In this document: one piece after another, positions 22,401 through 35,888 of the stretch
Position numbering within the stretch: position 1 is the stretch's first letter
Layout: the number at the start of each line of letters is the position of its first letter
Assembly: GCA_025594325.1 (NCBI GenBank)
Contig: JANHCV010000009.1
Span: 992,001-1,056,000 of the forward strand
Direction: 5' to 3'
DNA length: 64,000 nt
Source: Blastocladiella emersonii ATCC 22665
Lineage: Eukaryota; Blastocladiomycota; Blastocladiomycetes; Blastocladiales; Blastocladiaceae
The notes under the pieces: generated by a model
What the model saw: only the letters and a program-made list of their open reading frames with translations
Databases searched by the model: none
What the model was told of the DNA's origin: nothing
Translations under genes and position numbers: made by a program

Positions 22401-25400
22401 CGAAAAGTGCGCCTACGCGTTCCCCACCTTCGAGGCCATCCTCGGCGACATCCAGGCCCACGTCGACAAGCTCAACCTCGACGGGTACTCGAACCTCAAC
22501 GTCTTCGTCGACCACCTCGACAAGCAGCTCGAGCTCGTCCTCGTCAAGCGCCTCACCACCGCCATGAACCAGTGGGCCCGCGCCTTCGAGGCCACCCACG
22601 ACGACGACTACGCCACCGCCGCCGGCGGGTCCGGCGCCGCCGCCGCCGCGCGCCGCAAGCGCCACTCGATGCTGCGCAACGCCAGCAGCAGCGCCGCCGC
22701 CTCGGTCGTCGACGGTGGCGAGGATGCGGCGTCGGTCGTTGACGACGCCGATGCCTCGGCCGAGGCCGGCCTCGGCGGCGCCGACGTCGTCAAGCCCAAG
22801 CTCAACCCGCTCGTGCACGAGGTGACGATCCGCAACCAGATCATGTATATTGACCCGCCGCTGGAGCGGGCGCGCGCGACGTGGTACCACCAGCTGCAGC
22901 AGTGGATGGCGACCGTGTGCAACCAGTCGCGGATCCAGTCGACGCACTACCAGCTGTCGATGCGGCAGGCCGAGAAGGTGACCTACGGGTCGCTCCTCGA
23001 GCGGCTCCCCGAGACGTCGCTCCGCGCCGTGTACTCAATCATCGAGGCCAAGATGGCGCAGGTCGAGGCGTACGTCGAGGTGTGGCTCCAGTACCAGTCG
23101 CTGTGGGACCTCGAGCCGTCCACCGTCTACGAGGCGCTCGGCGACGACCTCGCCAAGTGGCAGGGGATCCTGCTCGAGATCAAGAAGGCCCGCGGCACCT
23201 TTGACGTGTCCGACACGGCCAAGCTGTTTGGGCCCATCGTCATCGACTACGAGCAGGTGCAGTCCAAGGTCAACGCCAAGTACGACCAGTGGCAGCGCGA
23301 GATCCTCACCAAGTACGGCGCCAAGCTCGCGCAGGCGATGCGCGACTTCCATGCGACCATCGCCAAGGCGCGCGGCGACCTCGAGGCCTTCTCGGTCGAC
23401 TCGGCCGCGACCGGCGACACGGTCGCCTTCATCATCTTCCTCCAGGACCTCAAGCGCAAGGTGGTCCCGTGGTCGGGCGATGTGGACGCGTTCCGCAGCG
23501 GGCAGAAGGTGCTCGAGCGCCAGCGGTACTCGTTCCCCGCCGACTGGATCTACATTGAGCAGATCGACGGCGAGTGGTCCGCCTTCAACGAGATCCTGAT
23601 CCGCAAGGACAACTCGATCCAGGAGCAGGTGTCGGGGCTCCAGCTCAAGATCGTCCAGCAGGACAAGGCGGTGCAGGCCAAGTGCGCGTCGCTCATGGAC
23701 GAGTGGGACAAGACCAAGCCCGTCCAGGGCGACATCCCCGCCGAGCACGCCCTCAACACGCTGTCCATCTACGAGGCCAAGCTCACGCGCATCCGCGACG
23801 AGGTGCAGCAGCTCGCCAAGGCCAAGGAGGCGCTCGGGCTCGTCGACTCGGGCCGCGACACGGCGTCGCTCGATGTGGCGCTCGAGGAGATGGCCGACCT
23901 CAAGGCCGTCTGGTCCGCGCTCAGCTCCGTGTGGGCCGAGCTGTCGGAGCTGCGCGAGCTGCCGTGGGCCAATGTCTCGGCGCGCAAGGTGCGCAGCCAG
24001 CTCGACGCGCTCGTTGCGCAGACGCGCGAGATGCCCGCCAAGATGCGCCAGTACGCGGCCTTCGAGTACATGCAGGACACGCTCAAGGGCCTCGTGCGCA
24101 TGAACGGCCTGCTGTCCGAGCTCAAGTCCGAAGCGCTGCGCGACCGCCACTGGAAGGCGCTCCTCAAGCAGCTCAACGTGCACCTGCTGCTCACGGACCT
24201 CACGCTCGGCCACGTCTGGACGCTCGACCTCCGGCGCAACGAGCAGGTGATCCGCACCGTCATCACCACGGCGCAGGGCGAGATGGCGCTCGAGGAGTAC
24301 CTGCGCCAGGTCAAGGAGACATGGACCAACTACTCGCTCGAGCTCGTCAACTACCAGAACAAGTGCCGGCTCGTCAAGGGGTGGGACGACCTGTTCTCGG
24401 TGTGCTCGGAGCACCTCAACTCGCTGCAGGCCATGCGCATGTCGCCGTACTACCGCGTGTTCGAGGAGGAGGCCGGGTCGTGGGAGGACAAGCTCAACCG
24501 CGTCCAGCTCCTCTTCGACGTGTGGATCGACGTGCAGCGCCAGTGGGTGTACCTCGAGGGCGTGTTCACGGGCTCGGCCGACATCAAGCACCTGCTCCCC
24601 GTCGAGACGTCGCGGTTCCAGAACATCAACACCGAGTTCATGGCCGTGATGAAGAAGGTGTACAAGTCGCCCTACGTCCTCGACGTGCTCAACATCCAGA
24701 ACATCCAAAAGTCCATGGAGCGGCTCGCCGACCTGCTCACCAAGATCCAGAAGGCGCTCGGCGAGTACCTCGAGCGCGAGCGGTCCGCGTTCCCGCGCTT
24801 CTACTTTGTGGGTGACGAGGACCTGCTCGAGATCATCGGCAACGCCAAGGACGTGGAGCGCGTCCAGAAGCACCTCAAGAAGATGTTCGCCGGCATCTCG
24901 ACCGTCACCACGGGCAACGACGGCGAGATCACCGCCATCAAGTCCAAGGAGGGCGAGACGGTCCCGTTCCGCACCCCCGTCCCCGTCAAGGACCGCCGCA
25001 TCAACGAGTGGCTCACGGGCGTCGAGCGCGAGATGAAGACGTCGCTCGCCCTCATCCTCGAGGACTGCCACGCCGAGTACGCCGCCATCTTCCACGGCCA
25101 GCAGCAGCAGGCTGCCGGCGCCGACGCGGCTGCCGTCGCGACCACGTCCGCGCAGCTCGCGGCCGCGCTCCTCGCGTGGATGGCCAAGTTCCCGTCGCAG
25201 CTCATCGTGCTCGCGTCGCAGATCGTGTGGACCGAGTCGGTCGAGGCGTGCCTCGCGCAGGACCAGCCCGCGGGCCCGACGCTCGGCCTCGTCGAGACGG
25301 TGCTCCAGGTGCTCGCCGACGCGGTGCTCACGGACCTCGACCTCATGACGCGCAAGAAGTGCGAGCACCTTGTCACGGAGCTCGTGCACCAGCGCGACGT

Positions 25401-28400
25401 GATCCGCACGCTGCTCAAGAACGGAATCGCGCGCGCCACCGACTTCGAGTGGCTCTACTACATGCGCTTCTACCTCGACCCCAAGGCCGCCAACCCGCTG
25501 CAGCGGCTCGAGGTCCGCATGGCCAACGCCAAGTTCTACTACGGCTACGAGTACCTCGGGATCCCCGACCGCCTCGTCCAGACCCCGCTCACGGACCGCT
25601 GCTTCCTCACGCTCACGCAGGCGCTCGAGGCGCGGCTCGGCGGCAGCCCGTTCGGCCCCGCCGGCACGGGCAAGACCGAGTCCGTCAAGGCCCTCGGCGT
25701 CGCCCTCGGCCGGTTCGTGCTCGTGTTCTGCTGCGACGAGAACTTTGACTTCCAGGCCATGGGCCGCATCTTCGTCGGCCTGTGCATGGTCGGCGCGTGG
25801 GGCTGCTTCGACGAGTTCAACCGCCTCGAGGAGCGCATCCTCTCGGCCGTGTCGCAGCAGGTGCAGTCGATCCAGCTCGGCCTGCGCAAGGTCGGCGCCG
25901 CGCTCAAGCAGAACCCCGCCGCCGCCACCGCCTTCGAGATCGAGCTGCTCGGCCGCCAGGTGCCCATCAACGCCGACACGGGCATCTTCATCACCATGAA
26001 CCCGGGCTACGCCGGCCGCTCCAACCTCCCCGACAACCTCAAGAAGCTGTTCCGCAGCGTCGCCATGACCAAGCCCGACCGCGAGCTCATCGCCCAGGTC
26101 ATGCTCTACTCGCAGGGCTTCAAGTCGGCCGAGACGCTCGCGACCAAGGTCGTCCCGCTGTTCAACCTGTGCAGCGAGCAGCTGAGCTCGCAGTCGCACT
26201 ACGACTTTGGTCTGCGCGCGCTCAAGTCGGTCCTCGTTTCCGCCGGCAACCTCAAGCGCATGCGCATCGTCTCGGGCGACGCGGCCGCCGCCGGCGCCGT
26301 CGTTGACTCGGAGCTCAGCAGCCCGATCACCGAGCAGGAGATTCTCATCCAGTCGGTCTGCGAGACGGTCATGCCCAAGCTCGTCATCGACGACCTGCCG
26401 CTGCTCAAGTCGCTGCTCCAGGACGTGTTCCCCGGCATCGAGTACAAGCCCGTTGACCTCGGCAAGCTCGAGGACGCGATCCGCGCCGTGTGCAAGGAGC
26501 GGTACCTCGAGTGTACCGACGCGTGGATGGCCAAGATCCTTCAGCTGTACCAGATCCAGCACATCCACCACGGCCTCATGATGGTCGGGCCCTCGGGTAC
26601 CGGGAAATCGGCCAACTGGAAGGTGCTGCTCGAGGCGCTCGAGCGCGTCGAGAACGTCGAGGGCGTCTCGTACGTCATCGACCCCAAGGCCATCCCCAAG
26701 GACAACCTGTACGGCACGCTCGACGCGACCACGCGCGAGTGGACCGACGGCCTGTTCACGCACATCCTGCGCAAGATCATCGACAACGTGCGCGGCGAGA
26801 GCGGCAAGCGCCACTGGATCATCTTCGACGGCGACGTCGACCCCGAGTGGGTTGAGAACCTCAACTCGGTCCTCGACGACAACAAGCTGCTCACGCTGCC
26901 CAACGGCGAGCGCCTGTCGCTCCCGCCCAACGTGCGCATCCTGTTCGAGGTCGACACGCTCAAGTACGCGACGCTCGCCACGGTCTCGCGATGCGGCATG
27001 GTGTGGTACTCGGAGGAGGTGGTCACGCCCGAGATGATGTGCGCGCACTACCTCAACACGCTCGCCGCCGAGCCGCTCGACATGGGCGAGGAGGCCGCCG
27101 TCGCGCTGCCGCAGGAGGACGTGCTCAACCTGCAGCGGTCCGTGGTGTCGGCGCTCGCGCCGCACATGGAAAAGGACGGGTTCGTGCTCCGCGCCCTCAA
27201 GCACGCCGAGACGGACATTGAGCACATCATGGACTTCACGGCCGGCCGCGTCATCAACACGCTCTTCTCGCTCATCAACAAGGCCATCCGCAACATGATC
27301 GAGTACGACGCGCAGCACACCGACTTCCCGCTCTCGCTCTCCGCCATCGAGGCGTACACGAGCAAGAAGCTGCTCACGGCCGTCGTCTGGTCCTTCTCGG
27401 GCGACGCCAAGCTCGACGCGCGCAAGGACCTGTCCGATTTCGTCCACGGCATCACCACCATCGACCTGCCCTTCTCGGGCGACGGCAACGTCATCGACTA
27501 CGACGTGACGCTCCCCACGGGCGAGTGGATCAACTGGACGTCGCGCGTGCCGCAGATTGAGATCGAGACCCACAACGTGTCGCAGGCCGACGTGGTCGTG
27601 CCGACCGTCGACACGGTCCGCCACGAGCAGGTGCTGTACAGCTGGCTCAGCGAGCACAAGCCCGTCCTCCTCTGCGGGCCGCCCGGGTCCGGCAAGACGA
27701 TGACGCTGTTCTCGGCGCTGCGCAAGCTGCCCGACATGGAGGTCGTCGGGCTCAACTTCTCGTCGGCGACCACGCCCGACCTGGTGCTCAAGACGCTCGA
27801 GCAGTACTGCGAGTACAAGAAGACGCCGAGCGGGCTCGTCATGTGCCCGCAGACGCTCGGCAAGTGGCTCGTCATCTTCTGCGACGAGATCAACCTGCCC
27901 GCGACCGACTCGTACGGCACGCAGAAGGTGCTCTCGTTCCTGCGCCAAATGATCGAGTCCAACGGCTTCTGGCGCACCTCGGACCTGCAGTGGATCAAGC
28001 TCGAGCGCATCCAGTTTGTCGGCGCGTGCAACCCGCCGACGGACCCGGGCCGCGTGCCCATGTCGCACCGGTTCCTGCGCCATGCGCCGCTCGTCATGGT
28101 CGACTACCCGGGCCGCACCTCGCTCATCCAGATCTACTCGACGTTCGCCCGCGCGCTGCTCAAGGTCATCCCGACGCTGCGCGGGTACGCCGACGCGCTC
28201 ACCAACGCCATGGTCGACTTCTACCTCGACTCGCAGCAGCGGTTCACGCCCGACATCCAGGCCCACTACGTGTACTCGCCGCGCGAGCTGACGCGCTGGG
28301 TCCGCGGCATCTACGAGGCCATCTACCCGCTCGATGACCTGTCGGTCGACGGCCTCGTCCGCGTGTGGGCGCACGAGGCGCTCCGCCTGTTCCAGGACCG

Positions 28401-31400
28401 TTTGGTCGCTGAGGACGAGCGCGAGTGGACCGACCAGCAACTCGACGAGGTCGCCTTCACCCACTTCCCGTCGCTCGACCCCGCCGCGCTCCAGCGCCCG
28501 ATCCTCTTCTCCAACTGGCTCACCAAGAACTACCTCCCCGTGCAGCGCGACTCGCTCCGCGACTTTGTCAAGGCGCGCCTCCGCGTCTTCTACGAGGAGG
28601 AGCTCGACGTGCCGCTCGTCCTGTTCAACCACGTCCTCGAGCACGTCCTGCGCATCGACCGCGTCTTCCGCCAGATGCAGGGCCACCTGCTGCTCATCGG
28701 CGTGTCGGGCTCGGGCAAGACGACCCTGAGCCGCTTCGTTGCGTGGATGAACGGCTTCTCCGTGTTCCAGATCAAGGCGCACAACAAGTACACGGGCGAC
28801 GATTTCGACGAGGACCTGCGCCACGTGCTGCGGCGCGCCGGGTGCAAGGGCGAGAAGATCTGCTTCATCATGGACGAGAGCAACGTGCTCGACAGCGGGT
28901 TCCTCGAGCGCATGAACACGCTGCTCGCCAACGCCGAGGTGCCCGGCCTGTTCGAGGGCGACGAGTACGCGGCGCTCATGAACCAGTGCAAGGAGGCGGC
29001 GGCCAAGGAGGGCCTGCTGCTCGACTCGTCCGAGGAGCTGTACAAGTGGTTCACGCGCCAGGTCATGAAGAACCTGCACGTCGTCTTCACCATGAACCCG
29101 CCCGAGAACGGGCTCGCGTCGCGCGCCGCCACGTCGCCCGCGCTCTTCAACCGCTGCGTGCTCGACTGGTTCGGCGACTGGAACGACGAGGCCTTCTACC
29201 AGGTCGGCAAGGAGTTCACGGACGTGCTCGACCTCGACGTGCCCAACTTCAACGCCCCCGACACGATGCCCGTCGCGGTGCGCGACCTCGTGCTCCCGCC
29301 CACGTACCGCGACGCGGTGCTCAACGCCTTCGTCCACGTGCACCAGTCGGTCCACCACACGAACCAGCGCCTCGCCAAGCGCCAGGGCCGGTACAACTAC
29401 TGCACGCCGCGCCACTACCTCGACTTCATCCGCCACTACGTGCGCCTGTTCAACGAGAAGCGCGAGGAGCTCGAGGAGCAGCAGCGCCACCTCAACGTCG
29501 GCCTCGACAAGCTCAACGACACGGTCAAGCAGGTCGAGGAGCTCCGCGGCTCGCTCGCCATCAAAAAGTACGAGCTCGAGCGCAAGGACCAGCTCGCCAA
29601 CGAGAAGCTCAAGCGCATGGTTGCCGAGCAGAACGAGGCCGAGAAGAAGAAGTCGGCGTCGCAGGAGATGTCCAAGATGCTCGAGTCCCAGACGCTCGAC
29701 ATCCAGCAGCGCCGCGAGGTGGTCATGGCCGACCTGGCCGAGGCCGAGCCCGCCGTCCAGGAGGCGCAGCGCAGCGTCCAGGGCATCAAGAAGCAGCAGC
29801 TGACCGAGGTCCGCTCCATGGGCAACCCGCCCGAGGCCGTCAAGATGGCCATGGAGTCGGTGTGCACGCTGCTCGGCCACCAGATCGACTCGTGGAAGAG
29901 TGTCCAGGCCGTGATCCGCCGCGAGGACTTCATCGCGTCGATCATCAACTTCGACACGGACTCGATGATGACGCCCGCCCTGCGCGAGCGCATGAAGCGC
30001 GACTACCTTAGCAAGCCCAACTACCACTTCGAGGTCGTCAACCGCGCGTCCAAGGCGTGCGGCCCGCTCGTGCAGTGGGTGATCGCCCAGGTCAAGTTCT
30101 CCGAGATCCTCGTCAAGGTCGGCCCGCTCCGCAACGAGGTGCAGCACCTCGAGGAGAGCGCCGAGCGCACGCGCATCGAGGCGCAGAAGATGGAGCAGCT
30201 CGTGCGCGACCTCGAGGTCAGCATCGCGCGGTACAAGGAGGAGTACGCCGAGCTCATCTCCGAGACGCAGATGCTCAAGGCCGAGATGGAGCGCGTCAAG
30301 CACAAGGTCGACCGGTCCGTGTCGCTCATCGCGTCGCTCAGCAGCGAGAAGGTGCGCTGGGAGGAGACGTCGCAGACGTTCGAGCTCCAGATGGCCACGC
30401 TCGTCGGCGACGTGCTGCTCAGCGCCGCGTACCTCGCGTACGGCGGCTACTTTGACCAGCAGTACCGCGGCAACCTGTGGTCGAGCTGGCGCGGCCACCT
30501 GCGCCTGTCGGGCATCTCGTTCAAGTCGGACCTCGCGCTCATCGAGACCCTGTGCACGGCCGACCAGCGCCTCAACTGGCACGCCAACGCGCTGCCGACC
30601 GACGACCTGTGCATCGAGAACGCCATCATGATCGAGCGCCACAACCGCTACCCGCTCATCATCGACCCGAGTGGCCAGGCCACGGCCTTCATCGCCAACG
30701 AGTACAAGGACCGCAAGATCATGGTCACGTCGTTCCTCGACGACTCGTTCCTCAAGAACCTCGAGTCGGCGCTGCGCTTCGGCAACCCGATCCTGATCCA
30801 GGACGTGGAGAACCTCGACCCGATCCTCAACCCCGTCCTCAACCGCGAGCTGCGCCGCACCGGCGGCCGTGTCCTGATCCGCCTCGGAAACCAGGATATC
30901 GACTTCTCGCCGTCGTTCACCCTGTTCCTCGCGACGCGCGACCCGAGCGTCAACTTCCCGCCCGACATTTGCTCGCGCGTGACCTTCGTCAACTTCACGG
31001 TCACCAAGTCGTCGCTGCAGACGCAGTGCCTCAACAAGGTGCTGTCGCAGGAGCGGCCCGACGTGGACGAGAAGCGCACCGACCTGCTCAAGCTGCAGGG
31101 CGAGTTCAGCTTCCGCCTGCGCCAGCTCGAAAAGTCGCTGCTCCAGGCGCTCAACGAGTCCAAGGGCAACATCCTCGACGACGACCACGTCATCGCGACG
31201 CTCGAGGTGCTCAAGAAGGAGGCGGCCGAGGTGCAGCAGAAGGTGCTTGAGACCGACGCCGTCATGAAGGAGATCGACACGGTCACGGCCATGTACACGC
31301 CCTTCTCGAGCGCGTGCGCGAGCATCTTCTTCGCCATGGAGCAGCTGTCGCACATTCACCACTTCTACCAGTTCTCGCTCGAGTTCTTCAACGAGGTGTT

Positions 31401-33864
31401 CCAGTTCGTGCTCAAGAGCGCCAAGCTCGCGGCCGTGCGCGACTACAACGCACGCCTCGACGTGCTCATTCTCGAGCTGTTCAAGGAGTCGTTCCGCCGC
31501 GTCAGCCGCGCGCTCGTCCACGACGACCACGTCATGTTCGCCACGATCCTCGCCCAGATCTACCTCAGCCTCGAGGCCCGCCACCTCGTCCTCAGCTCCG
31601 AGTTCGAGTACCTGGTCACGGGCGTCGCCCCGCCGCTCAAGGGCAACTCGGTCGCCGCGCCCGACTTCCAGGCGCGCCTCGAGCAGATCGCCGCGCTCGA
31701 CTCGTTCCGCACGACCGTGTTCCCGCACGTGCAGGCCAACGGCACGCAGTGGGAGGCGTTCCTGCAGTTCCGCTCGCAGGCGATTCCCGAGTGCTGGTCG
31801 CCCAACGGCCACGCGATCGTCGCGCACATCAACCGCACCATCGTCGCCAAGGCGTTCCGCCCCGACCTCGTGCCCGCGTCCATCGAGCAGCTCATCCACG
31901 CCGTGTTTGAGAACGAGTTCCCGCTCAGCTACGAGACCAACCTCGGCAAGATCGTTCAGGAGGAGGTGCACGCGCTCAGCCCCGTCGCCTTCTGCGCGCA
32001 GCCCGGCCTCGACGCGAGTAACCGCGTCGAAAACCTCGCGCAGGACATGGGCGTCGCGCTGCAGTCGGTCGCCATGGGCAGTGCCGAGGGCTACGGCCTC
32101 GCCGACAAGGCCATCAGCAACGCGGTCCAGCGCGGCGGGTGGGTGCTGCTCAAGAACGTGCACCTCGCGCCGCAGTGGCTCAGCCAGCTCGAGAAGCGCC
32201 TGCACTCGCTGCGCCCGCACGCCGCGTTCCGTCTCTTCCTGACCATGGAGACGAACCCGCGCGTCCCCGTCAACCTGCTGCGCCAGTCGCGCATCTTCAT
32301 GTTCGAGGCGCCGCCCGGCATCAAGGCCAACCTGCTCGACTCGCTCAACTCGATCAAGTCGATGCCCGCGCTCACGCGCGGCCCCGCCGAGAAGGCCCGC
32401 CTGTACTTCCTCGTCAGCTGGCTGCACGCGCTGCTCCAGGAGCGCCTGCGGTACGCGCCGCTCGGGTGGTCCAAGGTGTACGAGTTCAACGACGCGGACA
32501 TGGAGTGCGCGCTGTTCACGCTCGACGAGTGGTGCGAGAAGGCGGCGGGCGGCCGCAGCAACCTGTCGCCGGCCAAGATCCCGTGGGCCGCCATCAAGAC
32601 GCTGATCAAGGAGTCCGTGTACGGCGGCAAGATCGACGTCGAGTTCGACCAGTACGTGCTCAACTCGTTTGTCGACCAGCTCATTGTGCCGCAGGCGTAC
32701 GAGCTCGACTTCCCGCTCGTCCACGGCCACCTCGCGATCCCCGAGGGCACCCGCATCGAGCACTTCATCGAGTGGGCGCAGCGCCTGCCCGAGCGCGAGC
32801 CGCCCAAGTGGCTCGGCCTGCCCGAGAACGCCGAGAAGGTGATCCTCGCCCACCACGGCACCAAGCTGCTCGCCCAGATCCAGAAGATGCGCAGCCTCGA
32901 GGACGACTCGGAGGAGGACGTGTCGCCCGTCGCGACGCGCGCCGCCACGCCCGTCACCACGACGGCTTCCGCGGCTGACGGCGGCCTGTCGCACCACGCC
33001 CACCACTCTTCGGCCTCGTCGTCGTCCAAGGCCACGGCGGTCCCCGCGTGGATGAAGGCGCTGCACGCGTCGGTCGACGAGTGGACCAAGCTGCTGCCGG
33101 CGTCGCTCACGGCGTTTGCGCACCCGAACGTCAACGACCCGATGGCGCGCTTCTTCCTGCGCGAGCACGCCATGGCGCGCAAGTTGCTCGCCAAGCTCAA
33201 GCAGGACCTGCACCACCTCAAGCTCGTGTGCGAGGGCCACATGAAGCAGACCAACCACCTGCGGTCGCTCATGTCGGCGCTGACCAAGGGCGTGATCCCC
33301 AAGGAGTGGCGCGCGTACAAGGTGCCGCGGTCGTGGCAGGTGCGCGCGTGGCTCGACGACCTGGTGCGCCGCCTCGAGCAGCTCAACCAGCTCGCGGCGC
33401 TGTCGTCGTATGACGGCGGCGTGCACGTGTGGCTCGGCGGCCTGTTCATGCCCGAGGCCTTCATCACGGCGACGCGCCAAGCGTTTGCGCAGCGCAACGG
33501 GTGGTCGCTCGAGGAGCTCGAGCTCGACCTCGACCTGTCGGGCGCGTCGTCCTCGCCCGCTACGCCCGCGGCCGACCACGGGTTCACGCTCACGGGGCTC
33601 CGCCTCGAGAGCGCCGCCTGGGTCGACGGCGTCATCTCGCTCAGCAGCACCATGCACAGCTCGCTCGGGCCCGCGGTCCTCCGCTGGGTCAAGGCGGGCG
33701 CGGCGTCGGACACCAAGACGCCCATGGCCGCCGGCGCGCGCGAGGCCCCGATCCCCGTGTACCTCAACGAGGACCGGTTCAGCATGCTGTTCAGCGTCCA
33801 GCTCCCGACGCGCGAGTCGGCCCGCGAGCTGCTCCAGAACGGCGCCGCGATGCTCACCATGTAA
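19480..33864 (+). CDS. DYN1: Cytoplasmic dynein 1 heavy chain
   Basis: Three exons (19480-19720, 19797-20600, 20672-33864) give 4745 aa, the full length of a cytoplasmic dynein heavy chain (about 4100-4650). The first ~1850 residues form the tail and linker. The motor ring follows, with P-loops in AAA1 (GPAGTGKTES, near residue 2010), AAA2 (GPSGTGKSAN, 2321), AAA3 (GPPGSGKTMT, 2684) and AAA4 (GVSGSGKTTL, 3024). AAA2 to AAA4 each have a Walker-B-like acidic motif (IIFDGDVDPEW, VIFCDEINLPATDSYG, CFIMDESNVLD). The stalk coiled coil with the microtubule-binding tip spans about residues 3275-3590, then AAA5, AAA6 and the C-terminal domain. It is the minus-end-directed microtubule motor for organelles and nuclei. 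An Ala/Thr/Ser/His insert lies at about residues 4440-4475. The third exon (13.2 kb) is intronless, unlike its neighbours. Confidence 0.98.
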
Positions 33865-33941
33865 GGCATCCTCTCCTCTCCCCCCTTTTTTTGTTTGCAA
33901 TTTGTCTCTTTATCATCATCTCTCTCTTCTTGTCTCGTCCA

Positions 33942-34871
33942 TCATCGTGTCTCTACTGAGTCGAGAAACGCGCTGATGTCGTCCCACGACTCGGCCACAA
34001 AGATCCGCGGCGCCGCCTCGTCCGCCGCCTCGTCCGCCTCCGCGATCGGCGCAGCGAGCGGGAGCCGCACAAGCGCGATCCCCGCCTCGTCCAGAATCGA
34101 CGTGACAGACCCGCTCAGCTTGAACTCGGGCGCGACGAAGATCGCGACGTCCGCGGCCAGCATGCACGGCAGATCGTTGAGCGAGTCGCCGACGCACACG
34201 ACACGCCCGCGGCCCTCGCCAAGCGGCATCCACTCGAGCATGAGCTTCAGCTTGTCGACCCCGTTGACGACGCTGGCGTCGATCTCGCCCGTCGTCACCC
34301 CGCACTCCACCTCCAGCGTAAGGTTGCTCGAGAACACACTGACCCCGCCCGCCCCCGCCGCCGCCGCGAGCGCGCCGCAGATCATGCCCGCGGACCAGTT
34401 GACGCTGCACACGGTGATCGCATCGCCGCGGTCCTTCCACTTTCGCAGCGCGGCGGCGGCGCCGGGTCGGAGCGGGATCGCCGCGCCGTGCTCGCTAAGA
34501 TCGGCGGGCGTCAGATCAAAGAAAATGCCCGCGCGCGAGATTCGCTCGATCGAGCGGATCTCGGCGGGCTGCACCTGTGCGATCGCGTCGGCGGCGGCGG
34601 CAAGGGCGAGCGCGCGGGGTGTGCCGGGCGGGAACGGGGTCGGGCAGGTGACGGCGAGGCGCGGGTCCGAGTCGTTGATGCTGAGCGCGGGGTCGGGCGA
34701 GAGCGGGCGGCCGGACTTGCACGCGGCGTAGTCGGCGAGGTAGCGGTCGACGAACTGGTTGAAAGGCGGGTGCAGCGACGGGTTCTTGAGGTACGGCAGG
34801 GCCGCGAGGTGCGCGATCGTGTCGTCGATGGTCAGGGTCGAGTCGAAGTCGAGCCAGAAGCGAGTTTTCAT
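33942..34871 (-). CDS. HAD-superfamily phosphatase (PSP-like)
   Basis: A single exon of 309 aa from ATG 34871. Four HAD motifs are present: motif I FWLDFDSTLTIDDT (residues about 5-18, nucleophile DxD), motif II ITVCSVNWSAG (Ser), motif III Lys in VDKLKLMLEW, and motif IV VVCVGDSLNDLPCM. The long cap inserted between motifs I and II resembles the phosphoserine phosphatase subgroup, and motif IV GDSxND is typical of it. Fungal cytosolic HAD proteins of this kind act on small phosphorylated metabolites; the substrate is not predictable. It converges on dynein heavy chain with 77 bp between stops. Confidence 0.85.
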   Translation of the reverse strand: MKTRFWLDFDSTLTIDDTIAHLAALPYLKNPSLHPPFNQFVDRYLADYAACKSGRPLSPDPALSINDSDPRLAVTCPTPFPPGTPRALALAAAADAIAQVQPAEIRSIERISRAGIFFDLTPADLSEHGAAIPLRPGAAAALRKWKDRGDAITVCSVNWSAGMICGALAAAAGAGGVSVFSSNLTLEVECGVTTGEIDASVVNGVDKLKLMLEWMPLGEGRGRVVCVGDSLNDLPCMLAADVAIFVAPEFKLSGSVTSILDEAGIALVRLPLAAPIAEADEAADEAAPRIFVAESWDDISAFLDSVETR

Positions 34872-35084
34872 GGTGGGGTGAAGGTGCGACGGGAGCGAGG
34901 ACCGTGTGCGAGAGGCGAGCGCGGCTTTCACCTCCCAAACGAATTCATGACTCGAGCATCGGCGAGTGAGAGAGCGGGCGGGAACAACAAGAGAGGCTAA
35001 ATAGAGTGACAATTTTGTAACAGGGTCGAGGGAGAGCGATGAAGACACGATTCGGGCAGATGCGGGAGGGACAGGGCGGGACGC

Positions 35085-35636
35085 TCACGCCTGGACCTCG
35101 GGAGCCTGCACGGCCACGTCGGTGATACGGAGCGACGTGAGGTGCTGGCGGTGGCCGTGGGTGCGCTTGTATCCCTTGCGCCGCTTGGTCTTGACGGTCT
35201 GGCGCTTGGCCGAGAGCCAGTGCTCGACGACGACGGCCTTGACCGAGGCGAGCGAGGTGGCGACAAAGGGCGCGCCGCGGAGCGTGACCTCGGCCGACCC
35301 GATCTCGCGCACCTTGTCGAGGACCAGCTCGGCGCCGAGCGGCACGTCCTTGAGCCGCGGCAGCGTAAGCAGGTCGCCGCGCGTCACATGGTACGGCCGG
35401 CCCTTGACCTCGAGCAGCGCGTAGTACGGGCCGCCCGACTTGGCCAGGTACGTGACGTAGGACGTGGCGGGGACCGCCGAGGCGGAGGCGGCAGCGGCAG
35501 CGGCGGGGGCGGCGGTCTCGGCCTTGCCGGATGCGGCAGCGGCAGTTGGTGTGGCCGCCGTCGCGAGGGTGCGGGCAAACGACGAGGACGCTGCAGACCA
35601 CTGGGGCCGCAGCGCGCTGGCGAAGGTGCGGAGCAT
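35085..35636 (-). CDS. MRPL21: Mitochondrial ribosomal protein bL21m
   Basis: A single exon of 183 aa. The first ~40 residues are Ala/Ser/Arg-rich without acids (MLRTFASALRPQWSAASSSFARTLA), a mitochondrial targeting peptide, followed by an Ala-rich linker. The bL21 domain spans about residues 60-183: YYALLEVKGRPYHVTRGDLL, AELVLDKVREIGS, and the basic signature KTKRRKGYKRTHGHRQHLT-LRI near the C-terminus. It is a component of the mitochondrial large ribosomal subunit. Confidence 0.93.
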   Translation of the reverse strand: MLRTFASALRPQWSAASSSFARTLATAATPTAAAASGKAETAAPAAAAAASASAVPATSYVTYLAKSGGPYYALLEVKGRPYHVTRGDLLTLPRLKDVPLGAELVLDKVREIGSAEVTLRGAPFVATSLASVKAVVVEHWLSAKRQTVKTKRRKGYKRTHGHRQHLTSLRITDVAVQAPEVQA

Positions 35637-35856
35637 GGTGTGATGGGACGGGTGCCCGGTCGGCGCGGCGAGGAGGAGCGGGGCGGGGTCGGAGGCGGCT
35701 CAGAGGTTCACGGCAGGACGATCTGGCCTGCGGGAGCGCGATGCAGCGAGTCAAGCTTCGTAGATGCGTGTGCTTCGTGTCGTTCCCGGGCGAGAATCGG
35801 CGTTGGCGGTGTGAGGCGCAACGAGAACGCTGATCAACTTTTTACGAGCTTCAACG

Positions 35857-35888
35857 TCACATGATGCACTCGAAACGATCGCCTCTCC
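35857..35888 (+). repeat. Degenerate composite element E14
   Basis: GTCACATG followed by TCGAAACGATCGCCTCTCC. The bHLH-type half is intact but the ACGCGT half is mutated and the spacing is longer. Confidence 0.45.

Noticed and set aside
23035-33900. A 3621-codon open frame antisense to dynein heavy chain
   Set aside because: It is a by-product of GC-rich codon use (few stops in the complementary frame). The product is Arg/Leu/Glu/Val-rich with no domain, while the sense strand is a full dynein.
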